Assembly (NCBI GenBank): GCA_013348725.1
Contig: CP054689.1
Location: 732,501 to 796,500, forward strand
Origin: Ectothiorhodospiraceae bacterium 2226
Lineage (GTDB): Bacteria > Pseudomonadota > Gammaproteobacteria > GCA-013348725
DNA length: 64,000 nucleotides
Reading direction: 5' to 3'
The translations under genes and the position numbers were made by a program. Within the stretch, counting starts at the first letter, position 1. Each line of letters opens with the position of its first letter. Below, piece by piece: positions 8,833 through 16,385 of the stretch. Under the pieces are notes generated by a model. That model was not told the DNA's origin, made no database searches, and saw nothing but the letters and a program-made list of their open reading frames with translations.

Positions 8833-10575
8833 ATGGAGCGGTGGCTGACGGGCTGGAGCTCAGAAACTCCCCTGGCCGATAGCCTGCTGCTCGCTCTGGG
8901 CAGCGATCCCTGGATCTGGGTCGTCGCGGTGGCCGTCCTGGCCGGCACGGCCTTGGCGGCGCTGGACGTCACCCGCCTCAATCGTAAGCTGCACCGCGAG
9001 GTCGCCGAGCGCCAGCGCGCGGAGCAGGAGCTACGCAAGAGCGAAGCCGCCTTGCGTGCGCTGCACGGCATCATGACGGCGCCCGGAACGGACTTCGCCG
9101 CCAAGCTCAACGACCTGCTCGAGATGGGCTGCGAGCGGTTTCGCCTCAGCGACGGTCTGATTGCGCGCCACGAGGGCGACAGCTACGAGATCATGGCCGC
9201 GGTGGGCGCGGCGGCGGCGCCGGACACGGCGCTTGCGCTGACCGATGCCAGTTGCGAGCAGGCCCTCACCCAGGACGCGCCGCACGCCGTGCGTGATGCC
9301 TCGGGGCGCACCTCGTTCTGCATGCGTCTTGTGATCGAAGGCCAGCTCTACGGTATCCTGCACTTCAGCGGCCGCGGTCGGCCGGCGGACTTCAGCCCGA
9401 CCGACGGCGAGATCCTGAAGCACATGGCGCAGTGGCTGGAGGGCGAGATCCAGCGACGCCGCGCCGAGTCGGAGATGCGCAAGCTCTCCAGCGCGCTGCA
9501 GAACATCGCCGACAGCGTCGCCATCACCGACCAGCACGGCGTCATCCGGTACGTGAACCCCGCGTTCACGGCGATGACCGGGTATGCGAAAGACGAGGTC
9601 TTGGGGCGCACGCACCGCATCCTCAAGTCCGGCGTTCATGACGAGGGGTTCTACGAGCAGATGTGGGGCACGATCCGCGCCGCAAAACCCTTTCGCGCCC
9701 AGTTCGTCAACCGGCGCAAGGACGGTGCGCTCTATTACGAAGAGAAGACCATCACGCCGCTCACCGACTGGCACGGTGAAGTGCGCTCCTTCGTTTCCAC
9801 CTCCCACGACATCACCGAACGCATCCAGACCGAGGAGCAGCTGCGCCAACACCACGCGGAACTGGCGCACGCGGGGCGCCTGACCCTCATGAGCGAGATG
9901 GCCTCCGGCTTCGCGCACGAGTTGAACCAGCCGCTCACGGCCATCGTGAACTATGCCCAAGGCAGCATGCACCGCCTGCGCAGCGGCCGCGGCGACACCG
10001 AGGCGTTGATCACGGCGTTGCAGGAGATCACGCGCCAGGGGCAGCGCGCGGGCGAGATCATCCGGCGCATCCGCCGCTTCATCCGCAAGGATCAGCAGCA
10101 TCAGGCCTCCACCCAACTCAACGAGCTGGTGCGCGAGGCGCTCAACATGGCGGCGGCGGACATGCGACGGGCCGGGATCCGCGTCGTGCTGAATCTCGAC
10201 GACGATCTGCCGCCGGTGGTGGCCGACACCATCCAGATCGAACAGGTCATCCTCAACCTGATCCGCAACGCGATCGACGCGATGCAGCAGGAGGAGGCCG
10301 CCGAACGCGTGCTGACGATACGCACGAGCCTCGGCCCGGACGGCCAGGTGGAAGTGGCCATCCACAACACCGGCAGCGCGGTTCCGGAGGAGAACCGCGA
10401 GTTGATCTTCCAACCCTTTTTCACGACCAAGCCGACGGGGCTCGGTCTCGGGCTGTCGATCAGCCGATCCATCATCGAAGCCCATGCCGGTCACCTCTGG
10501 ATGATTCCCGAGGCGAGCGGCAGTACCTTCCGATTCTTCTTACCCATCGCGGGAGACCCCAAGGATGAGCCCTAA
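8833..10575 (+). CDS. Sensor histidine kinase, TM-GAF-PAS-HisKA-HATPase (FixL-type)
   Basis: One membrane segment lies at residues 27-46, followed by a short coiled coil, a GAF-like region (about 85-205), a PAS domain (218-330, with VNPAFTAMTGY and a PAC tail), the dimerisation helix with phosphoacceptor His362 (FAHELNQPL), and a HATPase domain with N box NLIRNAID and G box GLGLGLS. The HELNQP form of the H box is typical of the FixL/TtrS/DctB group. The signal is unknown. The gene overlaps its response regulator by 11 bases, so the pair is an operon. An AAGG ribosome site precedes the ATG. Confidence 0.92.
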   Translation: MERWLTGWSSETPLADSLLLALGSDPWIWVVAVAVLAGTALAALDVTRLNRKLHREVAERQRAEQELRKSEAALRALHGIMTAPGTDFAAKLNDLLEMGCERFRLSDGLIARHEGDSYEIMAAVGAAAAPDTALALTDASCEQALTQDAPHAVRDASGRTSFCMRLVIEGQLYGILHFSGRGRPADFSPTDGEILKHMAQWLEGEIQRRRAESEMRKLSSALQNIADSVAITDQHGVIRYVNPAFTAMTGYAKDEVLGRTHRILKSGVHDEGFYEQMWGTIRAAKPFRAQFVNRRKDGALYYEEKTITPLTDWHGEVRSFVSTSHDITERIQTEEQLRQHHAELAHAGRLTLMSEMASGFAHELNQPLTAIVNYAQGSMHRLRSGRGDTEALITALQEITRQGQRAGEIIRRIRRFIRKDQQHQASTQLNELVREALNMAAADMRRAGIRVVLNLDDDLPPVVADTIQIEQVILNLIRNAIDAMQQEEAAERVLTIRTSLGPDGQVEVAIHNTGSAVPEENRELIFQPFFTTKPTGLGLGLSISRSIIEAHAGHLWMIPEASGSTFRFFLPIAGDPKDEP

Positions 10576-11233
10576 ACCAACAGTGTTCGTCGTAGATGAC
10601 GACACCGCCGTGCGCGAGTCGCTGCGTTGGCTCATCGAGTCCGTCGGACTCGACGTGCACACCTACGCGTCGGCACGCGAATTCCTGGAGTCCATGGAAC
10701 CGTCCCAGACCGGGTGTCTGGTGCTGGACATCCGCATGCCCGGCATGAGCGGTCTGGAGTTGCAGGAAGCGCTCGCCGAACGGGGCTCGGCGCTGCAGGT
10801 CATCATCGTCACCGGGCACGGCGACGTGCCCATGGCGGTGCGGGCCATGAAAGCCGGCGCCTCCGACTTCATCGAGAAGCCGTTCAACGACCAGATGCTG
10901 CTGGATCGCATCCAGCAGTTGCTGAAGAAGGCCGAAGACAGCTGGGAGACCCAGGCGCGCCGCGAACGCATCATGGGGCGCTACGAGCACCTCACGCCAC
11001 GCGAGCGCGAGGTCATGGCGCTGGTCGTGGAGGGCAAATCCAACAAGCGCATCGCGCTCGACCTCGGCGTCAGCGCGAAGACCATCGAAGTCCACCGGGC
11101 AAAGGTGATGGAAAAGATGGAAGCCGGCTCGCTCGCCGATCTGGTGCGCATGTCGCTGGCCATCGATCCGGAGGACGAAGCAGGCGCAGCCGGGCGACCG
11201 GCGGCCGGCAACCGCACCCGCTCGGGCACCTGA
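10565..11233 (+). CDS. FixJ-type response regulator
   Basis: This 222-residue protein has a receiver domain with acidic residues DDD (11-13), phosphoacceptor Asp55, Thr83 and Lys105, and a LuxR/FixJ-type helix-turn-helix at about 143-200 (LTPREREVMALVVEGKSNK, then KTIEVHRAKVMEKM). It overlaps the kinase gene and would activate transcription when phosphorylated. The next features downstream are a palindrome and a candidate Csr-type RNA, which are plausible targets by analogy with GacA/UvrY (also LuxR-type) control of Csr RNAs. That link is inference. Confidence 0.92.
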   Translation: MSPKPTVFVVDDDTAVRESLRWLIESVGLDVHTYASAREFLESMEPSQTGCLVLDIRMPGMSGLELQEALAERGSALQVIIVTGHGDVPMAVRAMKAGASDFIEKPFNDQMLLDRIQQLLKKAEDSWETQARRERIMGRYEHLTPREREVMALVVEGKSNKRIALDLGVSAKTIEVHRAKVMEKMEAGSLADLVRMSLAIDPEDEAGAAGRPAAGNRTRSGT

Positions 11234-11319
11234 TCGTGATGCGTTTCACGATTACACGCGCCCGCCCGGTCGCCGCTGGGGAGCCCTGCGAAGCGTGCCG
11301 CGCCCCGGGGTCCTAATGA

Positions 11320-11338
11320 CGGCAATAAATTATTGCCG
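11320..11338. promoter_or_regulatory. Operator-like palindrome upstream of the GGA-rich RNA
   Basis: CGGCAATAA-A-TTATTGCCG is a perfect 9-bp inverted repeat with a single central base. Its centre (11329) lies about 42 bases upstream of the transcription start predicted from the -10 at 11359, the usual place for an activator that overlaps the -35 region. It differs from the GacA consensus (TGTAAG-N6-CTTACA). A hairpin role at the end of the fixJ-like transcript is possible, but no T tract follows. Confidence 0.45.
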
Positions 11339-11358
11339 GAACGGGAACCCAGTCACAC

Positions 11359-11372
11359 TATAACTGTATGAT
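11359..11372 (+). promoter_or_regulatory. Candidate -10 region for the GGA-rich RNA
   Basis: TATAACTG at 11359-11366 and TATGAT at 11367-11372 are both good sigma-70 -10 matches. The best -35 candidate is TTGCCG at 11333-11338, 20 bases upstream of the first, which is longer than ideal and lies inside the palindrome. A weak -35 with a well-placed palindrome suggests activator dependence. The same TATAACTG octamer recurs in front of the second candidate RNA at 22409. Confidence 0.4.
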
Positions 11373-11930
11373 TTTGCTGGATCGTACGGGATTTCCCCCA
11401 AGGTTTTCAGGAATCGCAGGGGTGTGCGCACCCCCTCCGCCTCCCTACACTGCTCCCCAAGGTCGCAAGCATCACGGAAGACGGCGCGACCGGCGAAGAA
11501 GGAGCTTTGCACGCAGGCCTGAGACCTCATGGAATGAGGCCTTACGCCAGGGAGACCGGACGGTCGCCAAGCACCTCGCCCGCAGGGAGCGGGACCCGAG
11601 GCAGGGAAAGCCCGGAGGCGCTTGGCAAGCTCGGACAGGAGGTCCGAGGGGCTTAGAGGCCACTCAAGGAAGAGTCGCTGGAAGAATGTAAGGGAACGGG
11701 AGTACGCCAGGGAAGGGAGGGAAGAGCCGCGGGTGGGCCGCAAGACAGCGGCGGCGTCAGGAAGACGCGAATATGCACAGGGAACGCGACAGGAAGTCGC
11801 TCCAAGGATGGACCGCCCGCTCGCTCACTGCAATCTAACTAACAGCCGTTCAGGGAGGCTGGCCGCCCAAGGACGGGCACTATCAGGGGTCTCCTGCGGG
11901 AGACAGGGACGAACACGGAGAAGGACTTCG
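11372..11930 (+). ncRNA. Candidate CsrB/RsmZ-type CsrA-sponge RNA (or Csr-controlled long leader)
   Basis: This stretch has no credible gene but holds over 25 GGA triplets on the plus strand, most of them ANGGA or AGGGA. Many sit in the loop of a perfect hairpin: CCTCAT/ATGAGG (11525-11539), CCCGC/GCGGG with loop AGGGA (11579-11593), CTCGGAC/GTCCGAG with loop AGGAG (11630-11648), ACTC/GAGT (11662-11675), GCGTC/GACGC with loop AGGAA (11754-11768), GCGAC/GTCGC with loop AGGAA (11786-11800), TCCA/TGGA (11801-11812), CAGCC/GGCTG (11843-11861) and GCCC/GGGC (11865-11878). This is the hallmark of RNAs that titrate CsrA/RsmA. No T-tailed terminator is visible before pilZ, so the 3' end is unknown and it may read into pilZ. 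Confidence 0.75.
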
Positions 11931-11934
11931 ATCT

Positions 11935-12321
11935 ATGGAACATCGCTGGAGTATGCGCAGGGACGTACTTTTGGACGCGGTGCTGTACCGCAACGGCATC
12001 ACGCGATGCCGCGTGTCCGACCTCAGCCTCAACGGCATGTTCGTCGAGACGAGCGACGCACCCGGTCTCGAAGAGGGTGCGGTGGTCGAGGCAGCCTTTA
12101 TGCTCCCGCGCGGCGGCCAGTCGAGCTTCTGCCGCCTGCACGCCAAAGTGGCGCGCGTGACGACCGAAGGGGCTGCGCTCACCTTTCTCGACTTCGATCT
12201 GGAAGCGCTGCATTCGCTGCACGAACTCTACCGCCTCGACCAGGACGAGGACGACGATCTGGGCGCCCCCACAGGCGCGGGATCGCAGCCCTGCTTGGTG
12301 TTTCTAACCTGCAACGCCTGA
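11935..12321 (+). CDS. PilZ-domain protein
   Basis: The 128-residue protein has the c-di-GMP-binding signature: an RxxxR-type arginine cluster near the N-terminus (HRWSMRRDV) and DLSLNG matching the (D/N)xSxxG motif at about residue 30, followed by the PilZ beta barrel. It is a single-domain PilZ protein and probably a cytoplasmic c-di-GMP effector. The ribosome site GGAGAAGGA (11917-11925) itself contains GGA motifs of the Csr-binding type, so CsrA could control translation. A perfect hairpin follows at 12418. Confidence 0.85.
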   Translation: MEHRWSMRRDVLLDAVLYRNGITRCRVSDLSLNGMFVETSDAPGLEEGAVVEAAFMLPRGGQSSFCRLHAKVARVTTEGAALTFLDFDLEALHSLHELYRLDQDEDDDLGAPTGAGSQPCLVFLTCNA

Positions 12322-12417
12322 ACCGGTAACGGGAACGGCGCCACGGACGTTCTTGCCGGGCATACGTCCGAGCCGTAGCACCGGCACCTGACGCCTACCA
12401 TTGGTAAGCCCCCATAC

Positions 12418-12444
12418 CGAGGGCGGGATAGCATCCCGCCCTCG
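12418..12444 (+). terminator. Perfect 12-bp hairpin after the PilZ gene
   Basis: CGAGGGCGGGAT pairs with ATCCCGCCCTCG around a 3-base loop (AGC). The downstream tail is only CCCATTTG, so termination may be imperfect. It lies about 100 bases after the PilZ stop and before the SDR gene. The rest of the 278-base gap 12322-12599 shows no other clear signal apart from the SDR ribosome site. Confidence 0.6.
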
Positions 12445-12599
12445 CCCATTTGCGCCCCCCGCGCTGCTCGCTCACGCTGTGCGGGGCCGCTGCGAAGCCA
12501 ACGCAACTGCCTGAACGCCCTCCTCCGAAACGCAGCGGGACCCAGCCTGCTAAGCTATTTCTTGCGTATTCAAGGACGAATGCACGCAAGGAGAGGTTT

Positions 12600-13649
12600 A
12601 TGCCGAGAAAGCTCAAGGACGCCGTCGTCGTGATCACCGGCGCATCCAGCGGTATCGGACGAGCCGCCGCCCGCAGCTTTGCACAGGAGGGTGCGGCGGT
12701 GGTGCTGGCGGCCCGGCGACGCGATGCCCTCGAGGAAGTGGCGCAAGAATGCCACGCCGCCGGCGGCCAGGCGCTGGTCGTAGCCACCGATGTGACCGAC
12801 GAGCGCCAGGTTCAACACCTGGCGCAACGCGCGTTGGAGACCTATGGACGCATCGACGTTTGGGTAAACAATGCGGCGGTGTCGTTATTCGCGCGCTTCG
12901 AGGAGGCACCGCCCGAGGCCTACCGGCGCGTTATCGAGACCAACCTGTACGGTTACATCTATGGCGCCCGGGCGGCATTGCAGGCTTTCCGGGAACAGGG
13001 CAGCGGCGTCCTCATCAATAACGCCTCGATGGTGGCCTCCATCGGCCAGCCGTTCACCAGCGCCTACGTGATCAGCAAGACCGGCATCCGCGCGCTGGGC
13101 GAATGCCTGCGCGAGGAACTCGTCGACGAGAAACACATTCACGCCTGCACGCTGCTGCCGGGCTCCATCGACACGCCCATGTTCCAGCACGCAGCCAATT
13201 ACACCGGCCGTAGCGTAAAGGCCATGGATCCGGTGATCGCGCCGGAACGGGTCGCAGCGGCCCTCGTCAACCTCGCCAAACACCCGCGGCGCGAGACCTT
13301 CGTCGGCGGCAGCGGGCGGGTGGTTTCCATCCAGCACGCGCTCATGCCCGGCATGAGCGAGCGCCTGATGGCGCGTCAGGTGCAGCGCAACCACTTCCGA
13401 GACGAAGCCGCCCCCCCGAGCGCGGGCAACCTGTTTCAACCCATGGCACAGTGGACCAGCGTCGACGGCGGCTGGAAGCCGGCGCGCAGCAACCGCAACC
13501 TCGGGCCGCTGGCACTGGCGGGACTGGTGCTCGCGGCGGTACCCGCTGCCCTGGCTTGGCGGCGCGCTCAGCGCCAAGCGGCGCGCCGGCGAGGTCTCGG
13601 CTTCACCCCGCTTGCCCAAGTCACCGACTACGTGAGGAGGCGCGCATGA
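12600..13649 (+). CDS. Short-chain dehydrogenase/reductase with C-terminal membrane anchor
   Basis: A classical SDR: ITGASSGIGRAA cofactor loop at the N-terminus, NNAA structural motif, a catalytic Ser in NNASMVA and YVISK for the catalytic Tyr-x3-Lys. The 349 residues exceed a plain SDR (about 250). The extra C-terminus contains one hydrophobic segment (LALAGLVLAAVPAALAW), so it is likely tethered to the inner membrane. The start at 12600 follows AAGGAGAGG; the frame is open 50 codons upstream without support. The stop overlaps the next gene as ATGA, so the two are translationally coupled. The substrate is unknown. Confidence 0.88.
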   Translation: MPRKLKDAVVVITGASSGIGRAAARSFAQEGAAVVLAARRRDALEEVAQECHAAGGQALVVATDVTDERQVQHLAQRALETYGRIDVWVNNAAVSLFARFEEAPPEAYRRVIETNLYGYIYGARAALQAFREQGSGVLINNASMVASIGQPFTSAYVISKTGIRALGECLREELVDEKHIHACTLLPGSIDTPMFQHAANYTGRSVKAMDPVIAPERVAAALVNLAKHPRRETFVGGSGRVVSIQHALMPGMSERLMARQVQRNHFRDEAAPPSAGNLFQPMAQWTSVDGGWKPARSNRNLGPLALAGLVLAAVPAALAWRRAQRQAARRRGLGFTPLAQVTDYVRRRA

Positions 13650-15082
13650 TGCGGAGAATGCCCCCGTCCTACATTGCCAACTTCGATTCGGCCACGGCCA
13701 TGCTGCGCGCGACGGCGCGCTTTCTGCGCGGCAAGGACTTTCCCGCGCTGGGCCAGACCGAGCTCATTCCGCTCAAGCGCGTGGTGCCGCTGGCCAACCG
13801 GCTGCCCGACAGCGCGCGCGAGATCCTGTACACGGTCGGCGGCTGGGGCGAATCCGTGTCGCCGAAGAAGATACACACGGTGGACACCGACGCCATCTAC
13901 CGCTGGGCGGCGAACATCTACCCGCAGCGCAAGTATCCGGCGGTGATGATCGGCTCGGCCAACGGCGGCTTGGTACACCTCGCGAGCGCGCTGGGCATCC
14001 CATGGCTGCCGCAGACGTTTCTGGTTCCGGTGTCGCAGACCGATGTGCATCCCGACGACGTGCAGCATGGACTGGATGCCGCCATGGAGCCGGCGCGCAT
14101 CCTCTTGGAGAACAACCCGGATATCCAGCTCAACCACATGCACGATCCGAATCAGGATCGGCTGATGCTCAACCTGATGACCTACTTCCGCATCAAGCGC
14201 CTGCGCTTGGGGCCGGAGTATGAGCGGTTTCTTGAGCAGAACCTGCCGCCGGGCGGTACGATTTTCATCGTCGACTGCCGCCGCCAGTGGCCGGTCACGC
14301 GCCTTGGCGACCGGCACGTGTTCCAGGCCGGCGCGCTGGGCGGCGCCACGGAAGAGGAGTTCCTCAAGGGTAGTCCGCGCGTGGAGGAGTACTTGGCGCG
14401 CTACGACTCGCACAAGCGGCGCTGGGATGCGCCGGAACCCACCGAGCACGCCCCCGAAGCCGAGTGGGGCTTCGAGCCCCGCATGGGCAAGGACATCGAG
14501 CGCTTTGCCAAGGAGCGCGGCTATGAGGTGGTGCGGATCGTGTTCGAGGAACCCGAGCACTTCAGCCCGATGGTCGCCGACCTGTACCGCTGGTGGTACG
14601 CGCAGCGGCGTATCAAGGCCAACCGCTTACTGGTGGAGTCGTTCATCCTGATGGAGCCGTACTGGGCCCTGCGCCTGGGCGCCGTGCCCTATTGGATGAA
14701 ATTCAACAAGGAAGGCAACCTCGACTCGCTCAATCAATTCCTCGATGCACGCGAACCGTTCGACTACATCCATCTCACGCTGTTCATGCACGGCGTGGAC
14801 AGCGTGGGGCTGCCGCCGTTGGAGGACTGGCGCAAGGTGCTACGGCGGGCGCGCAAGGAGGGGCACTTCCTAGGCGTGGACGAAGCCGCTTATCCGCGCG
14901 ACTTCGGTATCTTCGGCCGGTACCACACCGCCATCCAGAAGCTGGCACCGCGTTATCCGGTGCCCGGCCCCCTCGCGCTCAGCCAGCTGCACGAGTTCCT
15001 CGAGCAGTCGGGGCAGGAGTATCCGATCGAGTGGCGGGGATTCACGTCCGGGTTGGCGGGCCGCCAACGCGCCGCGAGTTGA
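13646..15082 (+). CDS. Conserved-looking protein of unknown function, 478 aa
   Basis: I do not recognise a family. The protein is soluble with no signal peptide, and rich in aromatic residues and Pro. A segment FPAVMIGSANGGLVHLASALG-like near residue 95 suggests a nucleotide- or substrate-binding loop in an alpha/beta fold. The C-terminal half is helical with many Trp and Tyr (YRWWYAQRR, MEPYWALRLG, GVDEAAYPRDFGIFG). It begins ATGATG, overlapping the SDR stop, with GAGGAGG upstream. The tight coupling suggests it works with the membrane-tethered SDR, perhaps on a lipid or polyketide-like substrate; that is only a guess. A hairpin terminator follows. Confidence 0.75.
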   Translation: MMRRMPPSYIANFDSATAMLRATARFLRGKDFPALGQTELIPLKRVVPLANRLPDSAREILYTVGGWGESVSPKKIHTVDTDAIYRWAANIYPQRKYPAVMIGSANGGLVHLASALGIPWLPQTFLVPVSQTDVHPDDVQHGLDAAMEPARILLENNPDIQLNHMHDPNQDRLMLNLMTYFRIKRLRLGPEYERFLEQNLPPGGTIFIVDCRRQWPVTRLGDRHVFQAGALGGATEEEFLKGSPRVEEYLARYDSHKRRWDAPEPTEHAPEAEWGFEPRMGKDIERFAKERGYEVVRIVFEEPEHFSPMVADLYRWWYAQRRIKANRLLVESFILMEPYWALRLGAVPYWMKFNKEGNLDSLNQFLDAREPFDYIHLTLFMHGVDSVGLPPLEDWRKVLRRARKEGHFLGVDEAAYPRDFGIFGRYHTAIQKLAPRYPVPGPLALSQLHEFLEQSGQEYPIEWRGFTSGLAGRQRAAS

Positions 15083-15088
15083 GCCGCG

Positions 15089-15113
15089 CGGCGGCGGCCA
15101 TCGGCCGCCGCCG
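15089..15113. terminator. GC-rich hairpin between convergent genes
   Basis: An 11-bp perfect stem (CGGCGGCGGCC paired with GGCCGCCGCCG) surrounds the loop ATC, right after the 478-residue gene and before the convergent gene 15127-15657. The tail TATCCCTC has few T residues. It could serve both directions. Confidence 0.5.
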
Positions 15114-15126
15114 TATCCCTCATCCC

Positions 15127-15657
15127 TTAGCCTTGGGCAGTGCGCGCCGCCAGCGAATGGTCCAGCACATCCTGGGCCAGATCGCGCTCGGCCTCGTCGC
15201 GCGCATGCACCACCACCGCGTGCGCGCCGCGCGCCGTCGCATCGTTCACCAGGTTGGCGAGGTCTGCCTCGCGCAGGCGCAGGCCGCTCACGGCACCCGC
15301 CACGCCACCCAACATCGCGCCATAGCCCGCAATGACCAGCGGTCCCAATACGGGGGCGGCGGCGAATAGCAGCGTGGTTCCCGCCACCGCAGCGGCGCCT
15401 GCGGTGCCGACCGCACCACCGGCCACCGTGCCCGCGGTGATGTCGCGCATCAAGCGGTTGCGCGTACCCACCGACTCCGGCTCGATCTTGTCGTCACGCG
15501 TCCCCGGCTGCGGCAGTCGCTGCACCTGCTTATCCGCCAGACCGGCGGCGCGCAGAGCGGATGCCGCCCGCTCGGCGTCCTGCTCGGTTTCATACAGACC
15601 CGCCAATTTGTGCGGGTAGTTCTCCAGCCCCAACCCGCCGTATTGCTCCAGCGTCAT
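15127..15657 (-). CDS. Glycine-zipper membrane protein, general-stress-protein-17M-like
   Basis: The N-terminal segment LAGLYETEQDAERAASALRAAGL resembles the ferredoxin-like start of general stress protein 17M/YflT proteins. The middle (TAGTVAGGAVGTAGAAAVAG, then PVLGPLVIAGYGAMLGGVAG) is glycine- and alanine-rich, with two hydrophobic segments typical of glycine-zipper membrane proteins. The C-terminus is soluble (ADLANLVNDATARGAHAVVVHA). The start at 15657 has a strong AAGGAGG six bases upstream. A role in envelope stress is likely but unproven. Confidence 0.7.
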   Translation of the reverse strand: MTLEQYGGLGLENYPHKLAGLYETEQDAERAASALRAAGLADKQVQRLPQPGTRDDKIEPESVGTRNRLMRDITAGTVAGGAVGTAGAAAVAGTTLLFAAAPVLGPLVIAGYGAMLGGVAGAVSGLRLREADLANLVNDATARGAHAVVVHARDEAERDLAQDVLDHSLAARTAQG

Positions 15658-15869
15658 CGTGCCTCCTTGCACACGCAACCGGCGACTTTGCCCCCGGCGC
15701 GCACAACCAATGGGTATAAAGAGAAACTTAGCAGAGAGGCGGCATGAGCGGCCCCCTTGAGCGAGGGGCACCACTTGCTTCGAGGTGCCTGTAGACGACG
15801 TTCGACGAACCGCTGAAGGATTTGGTGCCGCACGCGCACAAACGTGCCGCGTCCAAGTTCTTCGGATGC

Positions 15870-16301
15870 TCAGGGCCCGACCCGGTGGCGGTCCAGTTCT
15901 AGGAGCTGTTGACGCGCTTCGGTAAGACGCTGGTTGATGTCCTCGCGCTCTGCGGGCGGCGCGCTGCCCTGTTCGATGCGCCGGGCCATGTCGTGCAGCG
16001 TGTCGCCGAGCTCAGTGAGCAGCTCGGCGATCTCGGTCGCGGGCCGCTCGCGGGCCATCTCCTCACGATCCATCTGGAACGACAGATCCCGCAGGATGTC
16101 GCGCATATGCGTGACCGAGCGGGCCAGCTCGCGCATCTCCATCGAGGTGATCAACTCCTCCTGGGGCTGCGCCTGCTGCTGTTGCTGCGGCGCCTGCTGC
16201 TGATCCGGCTGCGGTTGCCCGGGCTGCTGCTGTTGCGGCGGCTGCTGGGCGTGGCCTGTCACGACAGCGACACCCAACAACAGCCCTACCATCCAACGCA
16301 T
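15870..16301 (-). CDS. Periplasmic Gln/Pro-rich protein with helical C-terminus
   Basis: The signal peptide MRWMVGLLLGVAVVTGHA is followed by a low-complexity linker of Gln and Pro (about residues 19-48), then a charged coiled-coil-like region (MEMRELARSVTHMRDILRDL and ITEARQQLLELD-type helices). No catalytic residues are visible. The linker is simple sequence and may vary in length between strains. Ribosome site TAGGAGG precedes the ATG. It may be a periplasmic adaptor or chaperone; the function is unknown. Confidence 0.65.
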   Translation of the reverse strand: MRWMVGLLLGVAVVTGHAQQPPQQQQPGQPQPDQQQAPQQQQQAQPQEELITSMEMRELARSVTHMRDILRDLSFQMDREEMARERPATEIAELLTELGDTLHDMARRIEQGSAPPAEREDINQRLTEARQQLLELDRHRVGP

Positions 16302-16385
16302 GTCGACCTCCTACTTCCCGTATTACTCTTGATGGGCCGCCATGTTAGCAGCTCGGATGATGAAGATCAGGGAGCACCGGCGGGT

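Noticed and set aside
11330-11743. A 137-codon minus-strand frame in the same gap
   Set aside because: No ribosome site or recognised motif; it crosses the hairpin array.
11372-11930. RNase P RNA or tmRNA as the identity of the GGA-rich RNA
   Set aside because: The conserved RNase P core and tmRNA Ala-acceptor ends are absent; repeated GGA loops fit a Csr-type RNA better.
11622-12329. A 235-codon plus-strand frame in the GGA-rich gap
   Set aside because: Arg/Gly/Ser-rich, no domain, runs out of frame over the PilZ gene. The region is better explained as structured RNA.
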